Made by a program: the position numbers and the translations under genes. The notes under the pieces were generated by a model, which ran no database searches, was not told where the DNA came from, and saw nothing but the letters and a program-made list of their open reading frames with translations. 64,000 nucleotides of DNA from Streptomyces alboniger. Lineage in GTDB: Bacteria > Actinomycetota > Actinomycetes > Streptomycetales > Streptomycetaceae. Below are positions 1-9,101 of this stretch, in pieces (the first letter of the stretch is position 1; each line of letters opens with the position of its first letter). Location of the stretch: the NCBI RefSeq assembly GCF_008704395.1, contig NZ_CP023695.1, positions 1,488,001 to 1,552,000 of the forward strand, read 5' to 3'.

Positions 1-125
1 TCCACGCGCTGCTCCCGCTGCCGAACAAGGGCGGCTCGGACTGGTCGTACGCCTGGGTGCCGATCGTCGGTCCGCTGATCGGCGGCGCCATCGCCGGCGG
101 TCTCTACAACGTCGCGTTCAAGTAG
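1..125 (+). CDS. glpF: Glycerol uptake facilitator GlpF, C-terminal end (partial)
   Basis: Only the last 40 codons lie in the window, read in the frame starting at base 3 and ending at TAG 123-125. The peptide has the closing helix of an MIP/aquaporin channel ([18 protein letters not shown]) and a short basic end. In this family the protein passively admits glycerol, which the next gene product phosphorylates. The glpK start lies 70 bases downstream with no hairpin between, so the two are probably cotranscribed. The assignment rests on the short tail plus the glpK-glpD context. Confidence 0.75.
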   Translation, partial: HALLPLPNKGGSDWSYAWVPIVGPLIGGAIAGGLYNVAFK

Positions 126-194
126 ACCCGCGACAGCGACCGATGACCGCCTAAGACGCTTGAGAGCCGTCAGAGAAGAATTCTGGAGCACACC

Positions 195-1739
195 GTGACC
201 GACGCACACACCGCAGGCCCCTTCATCGCGGCCATCGACCAGGGCACCACCTCGAGCCGCTGCATCGTCTTCGACAAGGACGGCCGGATCGTCTCCGTCG
301 ACCAGAAGGAGCACGAGCAGATCTTCCCGAAGCCGGGATGGGTCGAGCACGACGCCACCGAGATCTGGACCAACGTCCAGGAGGTCGTCGCCGGGGCCGT
401 GTCCAAGGCCGGCATCACCCGCGACGACATCAAGGCGATCGGCATCACCAACCAGCGTGAGACCACGCTGCTGTGGGACAAGAACACCGGCGAGCCGGTG
501 CACAACGCCATCGTCTGGCAGGACACCCGCACCGACGCGCTCTGCAAGGAGCTGGGGCGCAACGTCGGCCAGGACCGCTTCCGCCGCGAGACCGGCCTGC
601 CGCTGGCCTCCTACTTCGCGGGCCCGAAGGCCCGCTGGCTGCTCGACAACGTCGAGGGCCTGCGGGAGCGCGCCGAGTCGGGCGACATCCTCTTCGGCAC
701 CATGGACTCCTGGGTCATCTGGAACCTGACCGGCGGGGTCGACGGCGGCAAGCACGTCACGGACGTCACCAACGCCTCCCGCACCATGCTGATGAACCTG
801 CACAAGATGGAGTGGGACACGCGGATCTGCGAGTCCATCGGCGTCCCCGCGCAGATGCTCCCCGAGATCCGCTCCTCCGCCGAGGTCTACGGCGAGGTCA
901 CCGGCGGGCAGCTCGGCGACCTGCTCGGCGGCATCCCCGTCGCCTCCGCGCTCGGCGACCAGCAGGCGGCCCTGTTCGGCCAGACCTGTTTCGCCGAGGG
1001 CGAGGCCAAGTCCACGTACGGCACCGGCACGTTCATGCTCATGAACACCGGTGACAAGGCCATCAACTCCTACTCGGGCCTGCTGACCACGGTCGGCTAC
1101 CAGATCGGCGACCAGAAGCCGGTCTACGCCCTGGAGGGGTCCATCGCGGTCACCGGTTCGCTGGTGCAGTGGATGCGCGACCAGATGGGCCTGATCAACT
1201 CCGCCGCCGAGATCGAGACGCTCGCGTCGTCGGTCGAGGACAACGGCGGTGCCTACTTCGTGCCGGCCTTCTCCGGTCTGTTCGCCCCGTACTGGCGCTC
1301 CGACGCCCGCGGTGTGATCGCCGGTCTGACCCGGTACGTCACCAAGGCGCACATCGCGCGCGCCGTCCTGGAGGCCACGGCCTGGCAGACCCGTGAGATC
1401 ACCGACGCCATGACGAAGGACTCCGGCGTCGAGCTCGCGGCCCTCAAGGTCGACGGCGGCATGACCTCCAACAACCTGCTGATGCAGACCCTCTCGGACT
1501 TCCTCGACGCACCCGTGGTGCGCCCGATGGTGGCCGAGACGACCTGCCTCGGCGCCGCCTACGCCGCCGGTCTCGCCGTCGGCTTCTGGTCCTCGACCGA
1601 CGAGCTGCGCGCCAACTGGCGGCGGGCCGCCGAATGGACCCCGAACATGGACGCGGGCACCCGCGACCGTGAGTACAAGAGCTGGCTGAAGGCCGTGGAA
1701 CGGTCCATGGGCTGGCTCGATGAGAGTGGCGAGGAGTAA
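195..1739 (+). CDS. glpK: Glycerol kinase
   Basis: A 514-residue FGGY-family kinase that converts glycerol and ATP to sn-glycerol 3-phosphate in the cytoplasm. The N-terminal ATP-binding motif [10 protein letters not shown] is at about residues 12-21, [12 protein letters not shown] at about 273-284 and the C-terminal family signature [18 protein letters not shown] at about 420-437. Length is normal for GlpK. The GTG start at 195 has GGAG at 185-188. It sits between glpF and glpD, whose ribosome site GAGGAG (1731-1736) overlaps the end of this gene, so the three form one glycerol operon. Confidence 0.96.
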   Translation: MTDAHTAGPFIAAIDQGTTSSRCIVFDKDGRIVSVDQKEHEQIFPKPGWVEHDATEIWTNVQEVVAGAVSKAGITRDDIKAIGITNQRETTLLWDKNTGEPVHNAIVWQDTRTDALCKELGRNVGQDRFRRETGLPLASYFAGPKARWLLDNVEGLRERAESGDILFGTMDSWVIWNLTGGVDGGKHVTDVTNASRTMLMNLHKMEWDTRICESIGVPAQMLPEIRSSAEVYGEVTGGQLGDLLGGIPVASALGDQQAALFGQTCFAEGEAKSTYGTGTFMLMNTGDKAINSYSGLLTTVGYQIGDQKPVYALEGSIAVTGSLVQWMRDQMGLINSAAEIETLASSVEDNGGAYFVPAFSGLFAPYWRSDARGVIAGLTRYVTKAHIARAVLEATAWQTREITDAMTKDSGVELAALKVDGGMTSNNLLMQTLSDFLDAPVVRPMVAETTCLGAAYAAGLAVGFWSSTDELRANWRRAAEWTPNMDAGTRDREYKSWLKAVERSMGWLDESGEE

Positions 1740-1743
1740 GACA

Positions 1744-3354
1744 ATGACCACCCTGCAGAGCGTCCCTGCCCTCGGGACGCATCCGGCTGCCGGCCTCAAC
1801 CCGAGCCGCGCCGAGACCCGGGAGCAGCTTTCCAAGGCGACGTACGACCTCCTGGTGATCGGCGGCGGAATCCTGGGCATCTCCACCGCCTGGCATGCCG
1901 CGCAGTCGGGACTGCGGGTGGCCCTGGTGGACGCCGGTGACTTCGCCGGCGCCACCTCCTCCGCCTCCTCCAAGCTGCTCCACGGCGGTCTGCGCTACCT
2001 CCAGACCGGCGCGGTGAAGCTGGTGGCGGAGAACCACTTCGAGCGTCGCGCGGTGTCCCGCCAGGTGGCCCCCCACCTGGCGAACCCGCTCACCTTCTAC
2101 CTGCCGGTCTACAAGGGCGGCCCGCACGGCGCCGCCAAGCTGGGCGCGGGCGTCTTCGCGTACAGCGCGCTGTCCGCGTTCGGCGACGGCGTCGGCCACC
2201 TGCTGTCGCCCTCCAAGGCCGCGCAGGACGTGCCGGAGCTGCGCACCGACAACCTGAAGGCCGTCGCGGTCTACGGCGACGACCAGATGAACGACTCCCG
2301 CATGGCCCTGATGACGGTCCGCGCGGCCGTCGAGGCCGGTGCCGCCGTCCTCAACCACGCCGAGGTCACCGGACTGCGCTTCACCAAGGGCCGGGTCACG
2401 GGCGCGGAGCTGAAGGACCGCATGAGCGGCGACGAGTTCGGCGTCAACGCGCGCCTCGTGCTCAACGCCACCGGGCCGTGGGTCGACCACCTGCGCAAGA
2501 TGGAGAACCCGGACGCCGCTCCCTCCATCCGCCTCTCCAAGGGCGCGCACCTGGTCCTCAAGCGCACCGCCCCGTGGAAGGCCGCGCTGGCCACGCCGAT
2601 CGACAAGTACCGCATCACGTTCGCGCTGCCATGGGAGGACATGCTCCTGCTCGGTACGACGGACGAGGAGTTCGAGGGCGACCCGGCGGACGTCAAGGTG
2701 ACCGAGGCCGACACCGCGCAGATCCTGGACGAGGCCGCGTTCTCCATCCGCGACCAGCAGCTGTCGCGCGACCTGATCACGTACTCCTTCGCGGGTCTGC
2801 GGGTGCTGCCCGGCGGTCCCGGCGACACCTCGAAGGCCAAGCGCGAGACGGTCGTCACCGAGGGCCGCGGCGGCATGCTGTCGGTCGCGGGCGGCAAGTG
2901 GACGACGTTCCGCCACATCGGCCGTACGGTCATGAAGAAGCTGGAGTCGCTTCCGGGCCATCCGCTCGGCGACGACTACGAGCCGATCTCCGAGCTGCCG
3001 AAGAAGCTGCCGCTGCCCGGCATCGCCAACCCGCGCGCCGTCGCCCACCGCCTGCTGGTGGACGGTCCGGCGCCCGGCCCGCGCATGGCCGCCGACACCG
3101 CCAAGCACCTGGCGACGCACTACGGCTCGCTCTCCTTCGACATCGCCCGCCTGGCGAACGAGAACCCCGAGCTGGCCGAGCGCGTCCACCCGGACGCCCC
3201 GGAGATCTGGGCCCAGGTCGTCTACGCCCGTGACAGCGAGTGGGCCGAGACGGCGGACGACGTGCTGCGCCGCCGTACGACGCTGACGATCCGCGGCCTC
3301 GCCACGGACGACGTCCGCGGCAAGGTCGAGGACCTGCTGAAGAAGAAGGCCTGA
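1744..3354 (+). CDS. glpD: Glycerol-3-phosphate dehydrogenase (FAD)
   Basis: A 536-residue aerobic glycerol-3-phosphate dehydrogenase that oxidises glycerol 3-phosphate to dihydroxyacetone phosphate and passes electrons to quinones at the membrane. The FAD dinucleotide motif GGGILG is at about residues 38-43, followed by the substrate-site segment SSKLLHGGLRYL. The ATG at 1744 is chosen because GAGGAG lies 7 bases upstream; an in-frame ATG at 1720 lies inside glpK without a ribosome site. It is the last gene of the glycerol operon, followed by a strong hairpin. Confidence 0.95.
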   Translation: MTTLQSVPALGTHPAAGLNPSRAETREQLSKATYDLLVIGGGILGISTAWHAAQSGLRVALVDAGDFAGATSSASSKLLHGGLRYLQTGAVKLVAENHFERRAVSRQVAPHLANPLTFYLPVYKGGPHGAAKLGAGVFAYSALSAFGDGVGHLLSPSKAAQDVPELRTDNLKAVAVYGDDQMNDSRMALMTVRAAVEAGAAVLNHAEVTGLRFTKGRVTGAELKDRMSGDEFGVNARLVLNATGPWVDHLRKMENPDAAPSIRLSKGAHLVLKRTAPWKAALATPIDKYRITFALPWEDMLLLGTTDEEFEGDPADVKVTEADTAQILDEAAFSIRDQQLSRDLITYSFAGLRVLPGGPGDTSKAKRETVVTEGRGGMLSVAGGKWTTFRHIGRTVMKKLESLPGHPLGDDYEPISELPKKLPLPGIANPRAVAHRLLVDGPAPGPRMAADTAKHLATHYGSLSFDIARLANENPELAERVHPDAPEIWAQVVYARDSEWAETADDVLRRRTTLTIRGLATDDVRGKVEDLLKKKA

Positions 3355-3374
3355 CGGCCACGCAGCGGTGACAT

Positions 3375-3408
3375 GTAAGGGGCAGCCTCCATAGGGGCTG
3401 CCCCTTAC
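3375..3408 (+). terminator. Hairpin terminator after glpD
   Basis: Perfect 13-bp inverted repeat (GTAAGGGGCAGCC, 8-base loop, GGCTGCCCCTTAC) 20 bases after the glpD stop. There is no T-run, as is common for Streptomyces hairpin terminators. Confidence 0.8.
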
Positions 3409-3432
3409 GCGTATCCGGGCCCTGGACCACCT

Positions 3433-3460
3433 GTGACGGGTCGCGGCAGCGGGCTACGAT
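3433..3460 (+). promoter_or_regulatory. Possible promoter of the mtnDCB operon
   Basis: GTGACG at 3433-3438 and TACGAT at 3455-3460 with a 16-base spacer resemble a housekeeping Streptomyces promoter, placed 36 bases before the mtnD start and after the glpD terminator. Prediction by eye only. Confidence 0.4.
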
Positions 3461-3496
3461 CCCAGGAACACCCGCTGACCCGCCCTGGAGTGATCA

Positions 3497-4117
3497 ATGA
3501 CTCTCCTGACGACCTGGCCGGAGGCCGGGCCGGAGACCGTGGTGCGCCGCACCTCGGAGCCCACTGAGATCGCCGCCGCGCTCGCCCCGATCGGCGTGCG
3601 GTACGAGCAGTGGCCGGTGCGCGAGGACGTGCCGGCCGACGCGGACAGTGACACGGTCCTCGCCGCGTACCGCACGGAGATCGACAAGCTCAACGCCGAG
3701 GAGGGCTTCAGGACCGTCGACGTGGTGGCGCTGCATCCCCCCGCCGACGGGGCCGACCCCGAGTGGCCGGTGAAGGCGGCGGCGGCCCGGCGGAAGTTCC
3801 TGGCCGAGCACACGCACGACGACGATGACGAGGTGCGCTTCTTCGTCGCGGGCGCCGGGATCTTCTACCTCCACGCGGCCGGTGAGGTGCACGCGGTCTA
3901 CTGCGAGAAGGGCGATCTGCTCGGCGTGCCGCGCGGCACCACGCACTGGTTCGACATGGGCACCTCGCCCGCCTTCACGGCGATCCGCTTCTTCCACGAG
4001 GAGGACGGCTGGATAGGGAACTTCACGGGCAGCCCGATCGCGGACCGCTTCCCGGACTTCGACGCGATCCACGCGGGATACGCGGGGCGTGCGGGGCAGG
4101 CGGGGACCGCCGCGTGA
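3497..4117 (+). CDS. mtnD: Acireductone dioxygenase (cupin)
   Basis: A 206-residue ARD-family enzyme that, with Fe(II), oxidises 1,2-dihydroxy-3-keto-5-methylthiopentene to formate and 2-keto-4-methylthiobutyrate, the methionine precursor. Cupin motif 1 is [13 protein letters not shown] with probable ligands His105, His107 and Glu112; cupin motif 2 is [12 protein letters not shown] with ligand His150. The first motif is H-x-H-x4-E; the ARDs I remember have x3, although general cupins allow 3 or 4. GGAG lies 6 bases before the ATG. The stop overlaps the mtnC GTG, so mtnD-mtnC-mtnB are translationally coupled. Confidence 0.92.
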   Translation: MTLLTTWPEAGPETVVRRTSEPTEIAAALAPIGVRYEQWPVREDVPADADSDTVLAAYRTEIDKLNAEEGFRTVDVVALHPPADGADPEWPVKAAAARRKFLAEHTHDDDDEVRFFVAGAGIFYLHAAGEVHAVYCEKGDLLGVPRGTTHWFDMGTSPAFTAIRFFHEEDGWIGNFTGSPIADRFPDFDAIHAGYAGRAGQAGTAA

Positions 4118-4836
4118 GTGTCCGGTTCGACGTGGACGCCGTGGTGCTCGACATCGAGGGCACCACGAGCGCCACCGGGTTTGTGGTGGACGTGCTGTAC
4201 CCGTACGCGCGCGAGCGGTTCGGCGCGCTGCTCGCCTCGCGGGGCGGGGAGCCCGAGGTGGCGCGGGCCGTCGCCCAGGTGCGGGCGGAGATCGGTGAGC
4301 CCGGCGCCGACGCGGCCCGGGTCGAGAAGGTGCTCGGCGAGTGGATCGACGAGGACCGCAAGGCCACGCCCCTGAAGACGCTCCAGGGCATCCTCTGGGC
4401 GGAGGGCTTCGCACGCGGGGACCTGGTCTCGCACTTCTACCCCGACGTCATCCCGGTCCTGCGGCGCTGGCACGGGGACGGGGTGCGGCTGTACGTCTAC
4501 TCGTCGGGCTCGGTCGCGGCGCAGCGGGCGTGGTTCGCACACTCCGCCGAGGGCGATCTGCTGGGGCTCGTCAGCGGGTTGTACGACACCGAGAACGCGG
4601 GGCCCAAGCAGGAGCCGGACTCCTACCGGGCCATCGCCGCGAGCATCGGCACCGGCCTCGGGCGGCTGCTCTTCCTCTCCGACCGGCCCGGCGAGCTGGA
4701 CGCGGCGCGGGCCGCGGGGTGGCGGGCCGTCGGTGTGCGCCGGGCCGGTGAGCCCTACGCGGACGCCGAGTTCGGTGACCACCCCTTGGCCTCGGCGTTC
4801 TCCGAGATCACCCTTGCCGCGAGGAGCAGTTCATGA
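4114..4836 (+). CDS. mtnC: Enolase-phosphatase E1
   Basis: A 240-residue HAD-superfamily protein of the methionine salvage pathway. It enolises 2,3-diketo-5-methylthiopentyl-1-phosphate and removes the phosphate, giving the acireductone substrate of MtnD. HAD motif I is degenerate in the way typical of this family (DIEGTT, residues 13-18); motif II is YSSGS at about 129-133 and [15 protein letters not shown] serves as motif IV. The GTG start overlaps the mtnD stop and the gene end overlaps the mtnB ATG. Confidence 0.93.
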   Translation: MSVRFDVDAVVLDIEGTTSATGFVVDVLYPYARERFGALLASRGGEPEVARAVAQVRAEIGEPGADAARVEKVLGEWIDEDRKATPLKTLQGILWAEGFARGDLVSHFYPDVIPVLRRWHGDGVRLYVYSSGSVAAQRAWFAHSAEGDLLGLVSGLYDTENAGPKQEPDSYRAIAASIGTGLGRLLFLSDRPGELDAARAAGWRAVGVRRAGEPYADAEFGDHPLASAFSEITLAARSSS

Positions 4837-5450
4837 CCGGGACCACCCCTGCCACCGACGCTTTGGACCTGGCGGAGGCGGGGGCCGTGCTGGCCGCCGA
4901 GGCCGCGCGGTTCGCGGCGCTCGGCTGGATGCGGGGCACGTCCGGGAATCTGTCCCTGGTGCTGTCGCGGGACCCGCTGCGGCTCGCGGTCACCGCCAGC
5001 GGGCGGGACAAGGGCGAACTGACCGCGTCCGACGTGGTGTTGACGGACGGGGAGGGCGCGGCGGTCGGTCCGGGCCGCCCGTCGGCCGAGGCGGCCCTGC
5101 ACGCGCGCGTGGCGCGGCTCACCGGCGCGGGGGCCGTCGTGCACGTCCACACCGTGGCTTCGGTGGTGATGGGCCGGCGCTCGCCCGAGGGAATCCCCTT
5201 CGAGGGCCTGGAGATGCTGAAGGGCCTCGGGCATCCGACGCACGAGGTCGCGGTGACCCTGCCGGTGATCGCGAACAGCCAGGACATGACGGAGCTGGGT
5301 GACCGCCTCGAAGCGGCGCTCACCCCGGGGATGCCGGCGGTCGTCGTGGCCGGACACGGGATCTACGTATGGGGCGCGGACCCCCGCGAGGCGCGGCACC
5401 GGGCCGAGGTCGTGGAGTGGCTGCTGGAGTTGGCGGCGGCTGGGGGCTGA
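4833..5450 (+). CDS. mtnB: Methylthioribulose-1-phosphate dehydratase
   Basis: A 205-residue class II aldolase-fold protein. In this operon the expected role is dehydration of 5-methylthioribulose 1-phosphate to the diketone used by MtnC. Zinc-ligand segments are visible: VVHVHTVASV around residues 101-110 and VAGHGIYVWG around 172-181. The ATG overlaps the mtnC stop (ATGA) and has GAGGAGC upstream. It is the last gene of the operon; the 174-base convergent gap to mtnA is GC-rich with no clear hairpin. Fuculose-type aldolases share the fold, but the neighbours decide. Confidence 0.9.
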   Translation: MTGTTPATDALDLAEAGAVLAAEAARFAALGWMRGTSGNLSLVLSRDPLRLAVTASGRDKGELTASDVVLTDGEGAAVGPGRPSAEAALHARVARLTGAGAVVHVHTVASVVMGRRSPEGIPFEGLEMLKGLGHPTHEVAVTLPVIANSQDMTELGDRLEAALTPGMPAVVVAGHGIYVWGADPREARHRAEVVEWLLELAAAGG

Positions 5451-5624
5451 GACTCCCACGGGCCGCGCCGCGCTCGGTTCCGGGCCGGCTCGCGCCGGGG
5501 CGATCGCCTTGGGCCGGTTCACCCCGGCTCTGGCACCCCGGCGCTGGCTCGCCCCCGCCTCGCCTCGCCCCGGTGCTGAAGAGCGGGGCCCGGGGACGAG
5601 GCCCGGGGACGGGGGCCAAGCGCG

Positions 5625-6689
5625 CTACTTCAGGCGGTCGCCCGGCAGCTCCCCCGCCCCCACCTCCAGCACGCCCCGCTCCGTGACCAGTGCCGTCACC
5701 AGGGAGCCCGGGGTCACGTCGAACGCGGGGTTGTGGCCGCGCGAGGCCGCCGGGGCCGTGCGGACGCCCGCCCACTCCAACACCTCGTCCTCGCCGCGCA
5801 GTTCGATATGGATGGCGTCGCCCGTCGCCGTGGCGAGGTCCACCGTCGTGGTGGGCGCCGCCACCATGAACGGGATGCCGGCGTGGGCGCACGCCAGGGC
5901 GACGGCGACCGTGCCGACCTTGTTGGCCGTGTCGCCGTTGGCGGCGATGCGGTCCGCCCCGACGATCGCCGCGTCGACCTCGCCCCGCAGGATCGTGCCC
6001 GCCGCGGCCCCGTCGGCCTGGACGTAGTGCGGGATGCCCTCCTGGACGAGTTCCCAGGCCGTCAGACGCGCCCCCTGGAGCAGCGGGCGGGTCTCGTCCG
6101 CGTACACCGCCTCGATCCGCCCCCTGGCATGCAGTTCGCGGATGACGCCGAGCGCCGTGCCCCAGCCCGCCGTGGCGAGGGCGCCGGTGTTGCAGTGGGT
6201 GAGGACGCGCAGGGGGCGGTCCGTACCGGGGCCGACGCGCTTGAGGAGCCAGTCCGCGCCGTGGGCGCCCATCGCGTGGTTGGCCTCCAGGTCCTCGCGG
6301 ACGACCGCGTCCGCCTCCGCGAGCACCGCGGTGATGCCCTCGTCGACGCGGGCCGCCACCCGGTCCACGCACACCATCAGGTTCACCGCGGTGGGCCTCG
6401 CCGCGCGGACGCGGGCGATCTCCGCGTCCAGACGGTCACGGCCCCAGCCCTCGCGCTCGGCCTGCGCCATGGCGAGCGCCACCCCGTACCCGCCCGCCGC
6501 ACCGATCGCGGGGGCGCCTCGGACGACCAGCCGCACGATGGCGTCGATCAGCTGGTCGACGGTGGTGACGTCGAGCCGCTCCAGGGTGTGCGGGAGTGCC
6601 GTCTGGTCGATGAGGGACAGGGACGGGTACGGCGTGCCGCCCGCCGCGGCCGCCGTCCACGTCACGGCGCGCAGATGCCGGCGGATCAC
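5625..6689 (-). CDS. mtnA: Methylthioribose-1-phosphate isomerase
   Basis: A 354-residue isomerase of the eIF2B-like fold that converts 5-methylthioribose 1-phosphate to the ribulose isomer, the step before MtnB. Key segments are RGAPAIGAAGGYG (57-69), LTHCNTGALA with the probable catalytic Cys166, and VGADRIAANGDTANK with Asp246. The start is GTG at 6689. An upstream ATG at 6711 opens an 8-codon ORF whose TGA overlaps this GTG. The gene is convergent with mtnDCB and divergent from the nucleoside phosphorylase. No methylthioribose kinase is visible, so the substrate must come from phosphorolysis. Confidence 0.93.
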   Translation of the reverse strand: MIRRHLRAVTWTAAAAGGTPYPSLSLIDQTALPHTLERLDVTTVDQLIDAIVRLVVRGAPAIGAAGGYGVALAMAQAEREGWGRDRLDAEIARVRAARPTAVNLMVCVDRVAARVDEGITAVLAEADAVVREDLEANHAMGAHGADWLLKRVGPGTDRPLRVLTHCNTGALATAGWGTALGVIRELHARGRIEAVYADETRPLLQGARLTAWELVQEGIPHYVQADGAAAGTILRGEVDAAIVGADRIAANGDTANKVGTVAVALACAHAGIPFMVAAPTTTVDLATATGDAIHIELRGEDEVLEWAGVRTAPAASRGHNPAFDVTPGSLVTALVTERGVLEVGAGELPGDRLK

Positions 6690-6945
6690 CGGGGCGAATC
6701 CGAGCTGTTCATGGGCTCAACTCCGAAGGAACGAGGGCGATTCCGGCCCAGGAGGGAAGGGGCGCCGCCACCGTACCCGACGTGTGCCAACCACCTTCCG
6801 AGAGGCTCGTGGGACCGCACGGAACCCGCTGTCGCCCTCACCGCCCCCACCGCTCCCCCGGTGTCCTGTTCGGTGCCCCCGCCTCGGCGGCGTACGCGAT
6901 GATCCTCGCCGTGGAACCACCACCGCCAGGAGCCGGAGCCCCCTC

Positions 6946-7716
6946 ATGACGTCCCTCACCGACGCCCTGCCCGTCACCCGTGTCCCGCGCACCGGCCTGC
7001 CCTGCCGGGCCGTCGTGGTCGGCGACCCGGGCCGCGCTGCCGCCGTCGCCGACCTGCTGACCGACGCGAAGGAGGTCTCGTACCACCGCGAGTACCGCAC
7101 CTTCACCGGCACCTGGCAGGGCACCGAGGTCGTCGTCGCCTCGCACGGCGTCGGCGCCCCCGGCGCGATCCTGCTCTTCCAGGAGCTGGCCGAGGCCGGT
7201 GTCCGCACGTTCCTGCGGCTCGGCACGGCGGGCGCGATCCGCCCCGGCATCCGGGACGGCGACCTGGTCATCGCGGACGCGGCGGTACGCGACGACGGCG
7301 TGACCCAGCAGCTGATCCCCGCCGAGTACCCGGCGTTCTCCGCCCCCGAGGCGGTCGTCGCCCTCCAGCGCGCGGCCCGGGAGGCCGGTGCCCCCTACCA
7401 CCGGGGCGTGGTGTGGACACGGGCGGCGTTCCAGCCGGGCTTCCTGCCGCTGCCCGGCGAGGCGTACGCGGCGGCGGGCGTCGCCGCCATCGAGATGGAG
7501 CTGTCCGCGCTGTACGTCTTCGCCTCGACGCACGGCCTGACCGCGGGCGGCGCGCTGGTCGTGGACGGAGCGAACGCCGACGACCTGGTCGACGAGGACG
7601 ACCCCTTCTCGACGGGCGGCTACGACCCGCACCGTGACGTGGTCGCCCGAGGGGTCGACCGGGGCGCCCGGATAGCCTTGGACGCGCTGCGTCTGCTGGC
7701 CGCGGCCGAGCACTGA
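6946..7716 (+). CDS. Nucleoside phosphorylase, possibly for methylthioinosine
   Basis: A 256-residue phosphorylase of the PNP/uridine phosphorylase (NP-I) fold. The phosphate-binding glycine segment is VVGDPGR near residue 25, the central strand is FLRLGTAGAIRPG, and the ribose-contact motif is IEMELSALYVFA. The ATG at 6946 has GGAG 7 bases upstream; the frame is open much further upstream but that extension is antisense to mtnA. It precedes a deaminase gene by 29 bases and lies beside mtnA, so a role in cleaving a deaminated MTA (methylthioinosine) or inosine to ribose 1-phosphate is inferred. Plain purine or uridine specificity is the alternative. Confidence 0.8.
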   Translation: MTSLTDALPVTRVPRTGLPCRAVVVGDPGRAAAVADLLTDAKEVSYHREYRTFTGTWQGTEVVVASHGVGAPGAILLFQELAEAGVRTFLRLGTAGAIRPGIRDGDLVIADAAVRDDGVTQQLIPAEYPAFSAPEAVVALQRAAREAGAPYHRGVVWTRAAFQPGFLPLPGEAYAAAGVAAIEMELSALYVFASTHGLTAGGALVVDGANADDLVDEDDPFSTGGYDPHRDVVARGVDRGARIALDALRLLAAAEH

Positions 7717-7745
7717 ACGACGTAGTGACCAGGAGTACGGAACCG

Positions 7746-9101
7746 ATGCGCCCCACCGACCTGCCGGCCCAGGCCCGCGGCGGCCCGACGGACCTGCTGG
7801 TGCACGGAGGTGACGTGCTGACCGTCGACGCGGAGGGCACGGTCGTGCCGAACGGCGCCGTGGCCGTGCGCGCCGGACGCGTCGTCGAGGTGGGCCCCGC
7901 GCAGCGGCTGCGCACGGCGTACGAGGCCGCCGAGGAGATCGACGCCCGGGGCTGCCTCGTTATGCCGGGTCTCATCAACACGCACACGCACCTCGCGATG
8001 AACGTGCTGCGCGGCATCGCCGACGACGTCACGTTGCAGGGCTTCCTTGACCGGGTGATCCCGCGCGAGGCCGAGATCCTCTCGCCGGCCACGGTGCGGG
8101 CGGCCCTCGGCGCCGCGATCGCCGAGTCGGTGCGCGGCGGGGTCACCACCGCGCTGGACATGTACTGGTTCCACGAGGCCGCCGAGGCCGTGGCCCGCGA
8201 GGCCGGGTGGCGGCTGCTCACCGGGCCGACGTTCATGGACGTGCCGGGCCCGCCGGACGGGCGCCCCTACGCGCGCCGGATCGGCTGGGCGGCCGCCGAC
8301 CTGGCATCCCGCGCCCCCGCCCCCGGCAGCCGCCGCGTCGTCTTCGCGCACTCCGCCTACACGCTGGGCCCCGCACAGCTGACGGAGATCACCGCGCTCG
8401 CCCGGGAGCACGACGCCCTGCTGCACCTCCACGCCGCCGAGAACGCGGGCGAGGTGGCGATGGTCGCCGAGCGGTACGGCATGCGCCCCGTGGAGCTGCT
8501 CGACTCGCTCGGCGTCCTCGGCCCCGACACGCTGCTCGCGCACGCCGTCGACCTCACCGACGCGGAGATCGCGACGCTGGCCCGCACGGGCACGGCCGTC
8601 GCGCACTGCCCGGTGTCGAACCTGAAGCTGGGCTGCGGCATCGCGCGCGTGCCCGAGCTGCTCGACGCGGGCGTCACGGTGGGGCTCGGCACGGACGGCG
8701 CCGTCAGCTCCAACACGCTGGACGTGCTGGGCGCGGTGAAGGTCGCCGCGCTCGTGCACAAGGCGGGCGGCGACCCCACGGCGGTCGGCGCCGAGCAGGC
8801 CGTGCGCATGGCGACGATCGAGTCGGCGCGGGCACTCGGCCTCGGCGACCAGCTGGGCTCGCTGGAGGCGGGCAAACGCGCCGACCTGATCGTGCTGGAC
8901 CTGGACCGGCCGCACCTCGCGCCCCGGCATGACCCGTGGTCGACGCTCGCGTACGCGGCCGCGTCCGGTGACGTGCGGGACACCGTCGTCGACGGGCGGA
9001 TTCTGATGCGCGGGCGCACCCTGCGTACGCTGGACGAACCGGCTGTCCTGCGCGCCCTGCGGGACGCGGCGACCGACCCCGAAGTGACGAGCACCGTATG
9101 A
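7746..9101 (+). CDS. Amidohydrolase, MTA/SAH/adenosine deaminase type
   Basis: A 451-residue metal-dependent amidohydrolase of the ATZ/TRZ-MtaD group. The zinc site is PGLINTHTHLAM (His80, His82), LLHLHAAE (His229 with Glu232), LAHAV (His266) and LGTDGA (Asp317); HCPVSNLKLGCG is the usual substrate loop. Members deaminate S-adenosylhomocysteine, 5'-methylthioadenosine, 5'-deoxyadenosine or guanine-like bases. The ATG at 7746 is preferred to GTG 7725 because AGGAG lies between them. The place between a nucleoside phosphorylase and methionine salvage genes favours MTA or 5'-deoxyadenosine. The end overlaps the next gene by 4 bases. Confidence 0.85.
   Translation: MRPTDLPAQARGGPTDLLVHGGDVLTVDAEGTVVPNGAVAVRAGRVVEVGPAQRLRTAYEAAEEIDARGCLVMPGLINTHTHLAMNVLRGIADDVTLQGFLDRVIPREAEILSPATVRAALGAAIAESVRGGVTTALDMYWFHEAAEAVAREAGWRLLTGPTFMDVPGPPDGRPYARRIGWAAADLASRAPAPGSRRVVFAHSAYTLGPAQLTEITALAREHDALLHLHAAENAGEVAMVAERYGMRPVELLDSLGVLGPDTLLAHAVDLTDAEIATLARTGTAVAHCPVSNLKLGCGIARVPELLDAGVTVGLGTDGAVSSNTLDVLGAVKVAALVHKAGGDPTAVGAEQAVRMATIESARALGLGDQLGSLEAGKRADLIVLDLDRPHLAPRHDPWSTLAYAAASGDVRDTVVDGRILMRGRTLRTLDEPAVLRALRDAATDPEVTSTV

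Noticed and set aside
1444..3189. A 581-residue open frame antisense to glpK-glpD
   Set aside because: Low-complexity Arg/Gly/Val sequence without domains, fully antisense to two certain genes.
5451..5624. A terminator or riboswitch between mtnB and mtnA
   Set aside because: The convergent gap is G/C-rich with short repeated GCCCGGGGAC units but no convincing stem; no SAM riboswitch core was recognised here or upstream of mtnA.
6034..6945. N-terminal extension of the nucleoside phosphorylase frame
   Set aside because: The extension is antisense to mtnA, has no domain features, and a good ribosome site precedes ATG 6946.
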